From: Ornithinicoccus sp045032955
GTDB lineage: Bacteria; Actinomycetota; Actinomycetes; Actinomycetales; Dermatophilaceae
DNA length: 64,000 bases
NCBI RefSeq assembly: GCF_045032955.1
Contig: NZ_JBJFZU010000002.1
Span: 62,001-126,000, forward strand
Direction: 5' to 3'
Shown here: in pieces, positions 58,300 to 64,000 of the stretch
Numbering within the stretch: the first letter of the stretch is position 1
Layout: every line of letters begins with the position of its first letter
Position numbers and translations under genes: made by a program
Notes under the pieces: model-generated
What the model was told of the DNA's origin: nothing
Databases searched by the model: none
Seen by the model: the letters and a program-made list of their open reading frames with translations, nothing else

Positions 58300-60415
58300 C
58301 CGGGGGACGACCCTCCGCGGGGACATCGAGGGTCTGCGCGCCATCGCCGTGCTGATGGTCCTGCTCTACCACGCGCAGGTGCCCGGGCTGGACGGCGGTT
58401 TCGCCGGCGTCGACGTCTTCTTCGTCATCTCCGGCTTCCTCATCACCCGGCTCCTGGTCAAGGAGGCGCTGGCCACCGGCACCGTCTCGATCGGGTCGTT
58501 CTACGCGCGCCGCGCCCGCCGGCTGCTGCCCGCGGCGACGGTCGTGCTGCTCTTCACCACCGTCGCCGGGTATGTCGTCCTCGGCTCCGCGCGGCTGGCC
58601 GAGCTGGGCAGCGACGTCCTCGCGGCGGCCCTCTACGTGGTGAACTGGGCGCTGGCGGAGCGGTCGGTGGACTACCTGGCCGAGGACAGCACGGCGTCCT
58701 GGGTGCAGCACTACTGGTCGCTGTCGGTGGAGGAGCAGTTCTACGTCCTCTGGCCGCTGCTCATCCTGCTCGGGCTCTGGTTGGCCCGCCGCGTCGGCCT
58801 GCGCCCGACCCGGGTGCTGGCGGCCCTGCTGGCCGTCGTGGTCGTCGCGTCCTTCGTCTGGTCCGTGCTCCGGACCGAGAGCTCGCCGGAGACCGCCTAC
58901 TTCGTCACCACCACTCGCATCTGGGAGCTGGGGATCGGCGCCGGGCTGGTCTTCCTGCTCCCGCGCCTGCGGCGGCTGCCGGGGACCGCCTCCGAGGCGC
59001 TCGCCCTGGTGGGTCTGCTCGCCATCGTCTGGAGCGCGTTCGCGCTGTCCACGGCGACCCCCTGGCCGGGGTCCGCCGCCCTCGTCCCCACGGTCGGGAC
59101 GGCCCTCGTCATCGCCGCCGGGTCGACGGACCGGCTGACGATGGTGGCCCGCGGCCTGGGGGTCCGGCCCATGCGCTTCGTCGGTGCCCTCTCCTACGGT
59201 CTCTACCTGTGGCACTGGCCGCTGCTGCAGCTGCTCCAGGAGGTCCGCCCCGGGTCAGGCCTGCGGGCCAGGCTCGCCGTCGCGGGCCTGGGCGTGCTGC
59301 TCGCCTGGCTGACCCTGCGCCTGGTGGAGAACCCGATCCGGTTCCACCCCGGGCTGGCCCGGTCCTCGCGCCGTGCCCTCGCCGCCGGTGCCGGCGCGAT
59401 GGCGGTGACGGTGGCCGCCGGCGGGGCCCTCTGGGCCTCCGCCCCGCGGGTCGGAGAGCTCCCGGACGAGGTCCGCGGCGCGCTGGCCCTCACCGACGGG
59501 AGCTCGACGCCCGACCCCGCGATGATCGAGGACCCGGCGCAGACGTTCACCCGCACCGGCACCGTGTACCCGACCCCGGGTGCCGCCGTCCTGGACGTCC
59601 CCGGGGCCTATGACGACGGCTGCCAGGTGGTCCAGGAGCAGACCGACCTGCCGGACGAGCCCTGCGAGTACGGGCCTGCCGACGGGACCGACGTCGCCCT
59701 GCTCGGGGACTCCAAGATGCTGCAGTGGCTGCCCGCCCTGCTGCCGATCGCCGAGCAGGAGGGCTGGCGACTCACGGTGTGGACCAAGTCCTCGTGCGGG
59801 TTCACGTCCACCGGCCAGTCCCCCGAGTGCGTGGAGTACAACGACGCCCTGCGCGAGCACCTGGCCGACCCGGAGCACACCCCGGAGATCATCCTCACCT
59901 CGCTGGGGAAGCGTGGTGAGGGCGCCGGGGTCGAGCTGGCCGACAACCTGGACCCGGCCGTGGCCTCCGGCGCCGAGGTCGTCCTGGTCGCCGACAACCC
60001 CTACCGCGACTCGGAGGACGAGACCGGTGACCCCTCCTGGTACGAGTGCGTCGAGGACAACCCGCAGGACTACGCCGTCTGCTCCTTCCCCGAGGCGCCG
60101 GGCTACGGCACCCCCCTCCTCGAGCGGGCCCACGAGGAGCTCCCCGGCTCGCACCTGGTCGACCTGAGCCGCTGGATCTGCCCGCCCGGGACCCCCGTCC
60201 CCGGCGCCGAGGACAGCGAGCCCCGGTGCCCGTCGGTGATCGACGAGGTGCTCATCTTCCGGCAGGGGTCGCACCTCACCGCGACCTATGTGCGCACGCT
60301 CACCCCGTTGCTGCACGAGGCCCTCATCGGGACCGGGCTCGCCACCAGCGACCCGGACGAGGTGCCCTGGGAGATCCCTCCGGTGGACTCGCAGACGGCG
60401 AGCCGGGGACGCTGA
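58292..60415 (+). CDS. Acyltransferase 3 (OafA/YrhL) with C-terminal SGNH-like domain
   Basis: A 707-residue membrane enzyme. Residues 1-350 are the acyltransferase-3 domain with ten or eleven membrane segments: the active-site region DIEGLRAIAVLMVLLYHAQV, GGFAGVDVFFVISGFLI, RRLLPAA and WSLSVEEQFYVLWPL. Residues about 400-700 form an extracytoplasmic SGNH-like domain: GDSKMLQWLPAL holds the Ser (near residue 472), and the late block is IFRQGSHLTATY. In related OafA proteins the first block is GDSH and the last has Asp three residues before the His; here these are Lys and Gln. It would add acetyl groups to a surface polysaccharide. GTG start at 58292 inside the end of ugd (8-bp overlap). Confidence 0.88.
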   Translation: MTDRGTTLRGDIEGLRAIAVLMVLLYHAQVPGLDGGFAGVDVFFVISGFLITRLLVKEALATGTVSIGSFYARRARRLLPAATVVLLFTTVAGYVVLGSARLAELGSDVLAAALYVVNWALAERSVDYLAEDSTASWVQHYWSLSVEEQFYVLWPLLILLGLWLARRVGLRPTRVLAALLAVVVVASFVWSVLRTESSPETAYFVTTTRIWELGIGAGLVFLLPRLRRLPGTASEALALVGLLAIVWSAFALSTATPWPGSAALVPTVGTALVIAAGSTDRLTMVARGLGVRPMRFVGALSYGLYLWHWPLLQLLQEVRPGSGLRARLAVAGLGVLLAWLTLRLVENPIRFHPGLARSSRRALAAGAGAMAVTVAAGGALWASAPRVGELPDEVRGALALTDGSSTPDPAMIEDPAQTFTRTGTVYPTPGAAVLDVPGAYDDGCQVVQEQTDLPDEPCEYGPADGTDVALLGDSKMLQWLPALLPIAEQEGWRLTVWTKSSCGFTSTGQSPECVEYNDALREHLADPEHTPEIILTSLGKRGEGAGVELADNLDPAVASGAEVVLVADNPYRDSEDETGDPSWYECVEDNPQDYAVCSFPEAPGYGTPLLERAHEELPGSHLVDLSRWICPPGTPVPGAEDSEPRCPSVIDEVLIFRQGSHLTATYVRTLTPLLHEALIGTGLATSDPDEVPWEIPPVDSQTASRGR

Positions 60416-60458
60416 GGCGGGGCCGGTGAGGCGCACCGTCCCCGCGCACCGGCCCGGA

Positions 60459-60464
60459 TATACT
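60459..60464 (+). promoter_or_regulatory. Candidate -10 (TATACT) upstream of the leader ORF and GT2 gene
   Basis: TATACT lies 72 nt before the leader ORF and 134 nt before the glycosyltransferase ATG. It stands out as one of few A/T-rich hexamers here. It would start a new transcript for the last three genes with a leader of about 125 nt. Confidence 0.45.
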
Positions 60465-60535
60465 CGCCCGGGCGGAACTCGACTCGTGCCTCCGGACGGC
60501 CCCCGCCCAGCGGCAGCAGACGAGAGAGCGTGGTT

Positions 60536-60601
60536 ATGGACTACCCGGTGCCCAGCGCGGCCAGCGGCCGCAGCAGCGACCTCCCCGGCGTCCCCCGATG
60601 A
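60536..60601 (+). CDS. Putative 21-residue leader peptide upstream of the GT2 gene
   Basis: Frame MDYPVPSAASGRSSDLPGVP plus Arg, then TGA; the TGA overlaps the glycosyltransferase ATG (ATGA). GAGAGAG lies about 8 nt before its ATG, while the glycosyltransferase start lacks a ribosome-binding site (upstream is CCCCGGCGTCCCCCG). Translational coupling through the leader is the straightforward reading. The short length means a chance frame cannot be excluded. Confidence 0.45.
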   Translation: MDYPVPSAASGRSSDLPGVPR

Positions 60602-62307
60602 CCTCACCCCTGCGCAGGCTCACCGGCCGACGCCGGCCGGGGTCGACCCCGGACACCACCGCCGGACCACCCACCGCGGCAGCGAAGACGGCGAAGGCTG
60701 CCAAGACCTCCACGGCCGACACCCGCACCCTGATCCGACGCAGTCTGCGCAGCCATGCGGAGACCCCCGGTCGTCCCACCAGCACCGCCACCGTCGCCCT
60801 CGCCGCCGGGCCCCGGCTGCGGGCCGGGCTGGCGTGGGAGTGGAGCCAGGTCGACCTCGAGCCGGACACCTGGCGGGAGACCCTGGCCCGGGACGACCTC
60901 GACCTGTGCGTCCTCGAGCTCGACGGCTCGACCATCAGCGGGTGGACCGACGGCCCGTCCCCGCTCGAGGTGGCGGCGGTCGCCGCCGAGCACACGGTTC
61001 CCGTGGTGGCCTGGCTGACCGGCCCTGACCCCGACGGCGCGGCGCGCACCACCGTGGAGCGGCTCGCCGCCGCCGGGGTGGAGGTGCGCTTCCTCCCCCC
61101 GGCGACGCAGCCGCGCCAGCAGAGCGCCGCGCACCCGCCGGAGACGCGCCGCCCCGGCGACATCGTCCTGCTCGACGGTCGGGGGTCACCCGAGGCCGCG
61201 CCCGTCCTGGCCCGCACCCGCACGGAGGTGCTGCACGACTGGCGGCGCACCGGCACCGGCGGCACCGCGGCGCCCTCCCCCGAGCAGCCGCTGCTGGCGC
61301 AGTACCGGGTGCTCGCCGACGTCGGCCTCCGGCAGCCGGACGACAGCTGGCCGGTGCTGGACGCGCTGGCCTCGCGCACCGCGGTGGTCACCACCCCCGA
61401 GCGTCGGGCGCAGCTGCCCGCCGACCTCCAGCCGGTCGTGTCGGCCCCGCCACCGGAGGCGCTGAACCGCCACCTCACCGTGCTGCTGCGCCAGCCGGAG
61501 CTCCGGGACCGGGTCACCCACCTGGCCCATCGGACCGTGCTGTCCGGTCACAGCCTCGCGGACCGCGCCCGCGACCTGCTCCGGGCCGGCGGGCTGGAGG
61601 CTCCCGCACCGTCCCGCACCGTGTCGGTGGTGGTCCCGACCAACCGCCCGCACCAGCTCGCCAACGTCCTGGACAACGTCGCCCGCCAGCAGCGGGTGGA
61701 CGCCCAGCTGGTGCTGGTGGCCCACGGGATCGAGGTGGACCGGGCCGACCTGGCGGCGCGCGCCGCCGACCTGGGCATCGCCGAGCTGCAGGTGCTCAGC
61801 GCCGCCCCGGAGCTCACCCTGGGTGCCGCGCTCAACCTCGGGATCGACGCCTCGGACGGTGCCTACGTCGCCAAGATGGACGACGACAACTTCTACGGGG
61901 CGCACTTCCTGGGCGATCTGGTCGACGCCTTCGGCCACACCAGCGCGGGCATCACCGGCAAGTGGGCGCACTACGTCTGGCTCCGGTCCAACGGGGCGGT
62001 GGTGCTCCGCTTCGGCGGCTTCGAGAACACCTACCACCGGCTGGTCCAGGGCGGGTCCATCGTCACCCACCGGGACGTCGCCGAGGACCTGCGGTTCAGC
62101 GACATCCCCCGGGCCGTGGACTCCGACTTCCTCAACCGGGCGATGGCGGCCGGGGTGTCGACCTACTCCGGGGATCGCTATAACTTCGTCAGCATCCGCA
62201 GCCACGACCGCACCGGCCACACCTGGCAGGTCGACGACGCCATCTTCATGTCCGGCTCCGGCCGGGTGGTCACCTACGGGGACCCGCGCGAGCTGGTGTC
62301 GGTATGA
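60598..62307 (+). CDS. GT2 family glycosyltransferase with a 330-residue N-terminal domain
   Basis: A 569-residue protein. Residues about 335-560 are a GT-A fold: SVVVPTNRPHQLANVLDNVA, NLGIDASDGAYVAKMDDDNF (the Asp-Asp-Asp near residue 427 is the nucleotide-sugar metal site) and SDIPRAVDSDFLNRAM. The first 330 residues match no family I recognise; they contain a basic, Ala/Thr-rich start and alpha/beta segments such as LDLCVLELDGSTISGW and TVPVVAWLTGPDPDG that look like a degenerate GT-B or Rossmann region. The ATG at 60598 is coupled to the leader ORF. Its stop overlaps a possible ATG of the next gene at 62304. Confidence 0.85.
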   Translation: MTSPLRRLTGRRRPGSTPDTTAGPPTAAAKTAKAAKTSTADTRTLIRRSLRSHAETPGRPTSTATVALAAGPRLRAGLAWEWSQVDLEPDTWRETLARDDLDLCVLELDGSTISGWTDGPSPLEVAAVAAEHTVPVVAWLTGPDPDGAARTTVERLAAAGVEVRFLPPATQPRQQSAAHPPETRRPGDIVLLDGRGSPEAAPVLARTRTEVLHDWRRTGTGGTAAPSPEQPLLAQYRVLADVGLRQPDDSWPVLDALASRTAVVTTPERRAQLPADLQPVVSAPPPEALNRHLTVLLRQPELRDRVTHLAHRTVLSGHSLADRARDLLRAGGLEAPAPSRTVSVVVPTNRPHQLANVLDNVARQQRVDAQLVLVAHGIEVDRADLAARAADLGIAELQVLSAAPELTLGAALNLGIDASDGAYVAKMDDDNFYGAHFLGDLVDAFGHTSAGITGKWAHYVWLRSNGAVVLRFGGFENTYHRLVQGGSIVTHRDVAEDLRFSDIPRAVDSDFLNRAMAAGVSTYSGDRYNFVSIRSHDRTGHTWQVDDAIFMSGSGRVVTYGDPRELVSV

Positions 62308-62354
62308 GCACGCCGCGCCCGGCACGGACGGCCGCCCGCAGGAGAGGACCAGGT

Positions 62355-64000
62355 ATGCAGCTGACCCGCACCGCCCGCCGGCTCGGCCGCCGCCTCGCGG
62401 CAGGGGCCGCCTCGCGTCTCCCGGCACACGTCGGACCGGCCGGGTGGGGCGAGTTCGTCCTCGGCACCCGCCTGCGCCGGGCCGAGCACGTCCTGGCCAG
62501 CGACCCGCAGGAGACGCTCACCCTGCTGGAGCCGGTGCTCGCCTTCGACCCCGGACCGCGCACGCTGCTACTCTCCAGCCGCGCGCTGGAACGGCTCGGC
62601 GACGTCGACGGTGCGCTCGCCGCCGCCGAGCGGGCCAACGAGCAGGGGCGCCGCACGCCCGCCACCCTGGAGGCATACCTGCGCCTCGCCCGGCGCACCG
62701 GGCACACGGCCCGGGCCCGGGAGGTCCTCGACCTGGTCGCCTCCACCGTGCCGCGCACCCCCCGGCAGGCCGACGCCCTGGTCGCCCTGCTCCGCGGCGC
62801 CCCCCGGGAGGTGCTGGACCGGTTCGCCGCCACCGTCGCCGAGGCGGGCGCCCCCGGACTCGAGGAGGCCCGGGAGCTCCTCGACGAGGACGACCTGGTC
62901 ACCGCCCACGGTCAGGGGCAGCAGGAGTTCTCCGCGGTCTCGACGCGGGTCCTGCAGACCCGGGTCCGCCCGGTCGCCGTGCTCACCCGCGCCCTCGTCC
63001 GGGTCCGGGCCTGGCAGCAGGCCGCCGACGTGGTGGCCACCGTCCCCGGCGGGCAGCAGGTCGGTCCGCAGGCCAGCACCGAGATCCCCGCCCGCGACAT
63101 CGCCACGGCCGCCGTACGGGCGCTGGCCGCCGGACACCCGACCCCTGCCGCGATGCTGGCCGCCCGGGCGCTGGCCGCCGACCCGGGGGTGTCCAGGGCG
63201 CAGGAGACCTTCACCTCCGCCCAGGACCAGCTCCGGGTGGTCCGTCGGGGATGGTCGCCGCCGCCGATGCGCCCCACCCCGGCCTACCCGCCGGACCCCT
63301 CCGCCGCCCTGGCCGTCCTCTCCCAGTCGATGCCGCACACCTCCGGCGGGTACGCCACCCGGACCCACGGCATCCTCACCGGGCTCGCCGCCCAGGGCCG
63401 CCGGATCGAGGCGGTCACCCGGCTCGGCTTCCCCTACGACCGCTGGCCCGCCTCCGGCACGCAGACCGTGCCGGCGTCGGACACCGTGGACGGGATCGTC
63501 TACCACCGGATCCTCACCGACGCCCGGCGGTACCCCCAGTACCCCCTCGCGGAGTACGTCGAGGCGACCGCAGCCGGGGTGGAGCGGATCGCCCGCAGCC
63601 GGCGGGCGGCCCTCGTCCACGCGTCCAGCTTCTACGTCGCCGGCCTGGCCGGGATCACCGCCGCCCGGCGGCTCGGAGTGCCCTTCCTCTACGAGATGCG
63701 GGGGCTGGAGGAGCTGATGAAGGTGTCCCGCGACCCGGCCTTCGCCGGGTCCGGGCGCGAGGCCTTCCTGCGCGAGCTGGAGACCGGGCTGGCCACCCGG
63801 GCCGACGCGGCGCTGCTCATCACCCGGGCGCTGCGCGACGAGATGGTGGACCGAGGGGTGCCCGAGGACCGGGCGGTCGTGGTCCCGAACGGGGTGCACA
63901 GCCACCTCTTCCGGCCGGTCGAGCGGGACCGGGAGCTGGAGGCGGAGCTGGGGCTGCGGGATCGGACGGTCATCGGCTACGTCGGCGGTCTCGTCGACTA
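62355..64000 (+). CDS. GT4 family glycosyltransferase with N-terminal helical repeats; incomplete at the window edge
   Basis: At least 548 residues, continuing beyond 64000. Residues 1-300 are an Ala/Arg/Leu-rich helical region that looks TPR-like (AEHVLASDPQETLTLLEPVL, LLSSRALERLGDVDGALAAA). The GT-B domain then begins: ALAVLSQSMPHTSGGYATRT, GILTGLAAQGRRIEAVTRLG, VHASSFYVAGLAGITAARRL, FLYEMRGLEELMKVSRDP and VVPNGVHSHLFRPVE. The donor-domain E-x7-E motif would lie outside the window. AGGAGAGG precedes the ATG at 62355 by about 8 nt; an in-frame ATG at 62304 overlaps the upstream stop and would add 17 residues. Part of the surface-polysaccharide block. Confidence 0.85.
   Translation, partial: MQLTRTARRLGRRLAAGAASRLPAHVGPAGWGEFVLGTRLRRAEHVLASDPQETLTLLEPVLAFDPGPRTLLLSSRALERLGDVDGALAAAERANEQGRRTPATLEAYLRLARRTGHTARAREVLDLVASTVPRTPRQADALVALLRGAPREVLDRFAATVAEAGAPGLEEARELLDEDDLVTAHGQGQQEFSAVSTRVLQTRVRPVAVLTRALVRVRAWQQAADVVATVPGGQQVGPQASTEIPARDIATAAVRALAAGHPTPAAMLAARALAADPGVSRAQETFTSAQDQLRVVRRGWSPPPMRPTPAYPPDPSAALAVLSQSMPHTSGGYATRTHGILTGLAAQGRRIEAVTRLGFPYDRWPASGTQTVPASDTVDGIVYHRILTDARRYPQYPLAEYVEATAAGVERIARSRRAALVHASSFYVAGLAGITAARRLGVPFLYEMRGLEELMKVSRDPAFAGSGREAFLRELETGLATRADAALLITRALRDEMVDRGVPEDRAVVVPNGVHSHLFRPVERDRELEAELGLRDRTVIGYVGGLVD

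Noticed and set aside
1..64000. CRISPR arrays, tRNA or rRNA genes, insertion sequences, prophage
   Set aside because: No regularly spaced repeats, cloverleaf-like sequence with CCA-type ends, transposase or phage protein was seen on either strand.

Overview
The window is very GC-rich (about 70% by impression) and gene-dense, with many start/stop overlaps of the ATGA or GTGA type. It carries an Rpf-type cell-wall hydrolase, RNase J, a CIRCE-controlled small heat-shock gene, rpsF-ssb-rpsR-rplI and dnaB. This points to a chromosomal segment of an actinobacterium, most likely in Micrococcales (Intrasporangiaceae/Ornithinimicrobiaceae-like). The genus is inference. I saw no tRNA, rRNA, CRISPR array, phage or insertion sequence; the window reads as ordinary chromosome with a few accessory blocks.

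Layout. 1-6.8 kb (minus strand): the N-terminus of a lipoprotein penicillin-binding protein, a three-subunit PaoABC-like molybdenum hydroxylase with a coupled SRPBCC gene, an alpha/beta hydrolase coupled to a hemolysin-III protein, and a CrtA-like protein. 6.9-14.6 kb: a DUF899 protein, a serine hydrolase, an SRPBCC protein, a glutaminase fused to STAS and cyclic-nucleotide-like domains in an operon with a DUF5129-like membrane protein, and a divergent flotillin. 14.6-17.9 kb: a long inverted repeat, then an overlapping operon of two GT4 glycosyltransferases around a TVP38/TMEM64 membrane protein, resembling Gram-positive glycolipid-anchor synthesis. 18-25 kb: an Rpf-LysM protein, an ABC exporter divergent from a DesKR-like two-component system, and a SulP transporter. 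25.4-31.1 kb: rnj, prfC, merR, an EamA exporter and a divergent lysR.

31-46 kb is mixed: an orphan Rv0909-like antitoxin, a frameshifted acetyltransferase, a formate/nitrite-type channel with a tiny coupled leader ORF, a stress-type SDR, a 1423-residue secreted sugar-dehydrogenase-like protein behind TTACGT operators, a (p)ppGpp-synthetase-like gene, an MFS transporter, a thioredoxin-reductase/methyltransferase fusion with its XRE-cupin regulator, and dnaB. 46-57 kb: a DnaA-box-like cluster, a CIRCE-controlled hsp20, a MATE pump, a complete mrp antiporter operon (mrpA-B fused, C, D, E, F, G), then rplI, rpsR, ssb and rpsF. 57-64 kb: a surface-polysaccharide block (ugd, acyltransferase, leader ORF, GT2 and an incomplete GT4).

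Two genome-scale features stand out. The octamer GGTATGCC/GGCATACC occurs about 30 times, where base composition predicts about two. Many genes have an nAnnnT hexamer ending exactly 7 nt before the start codon, which suggests frequent leaderless transcription.
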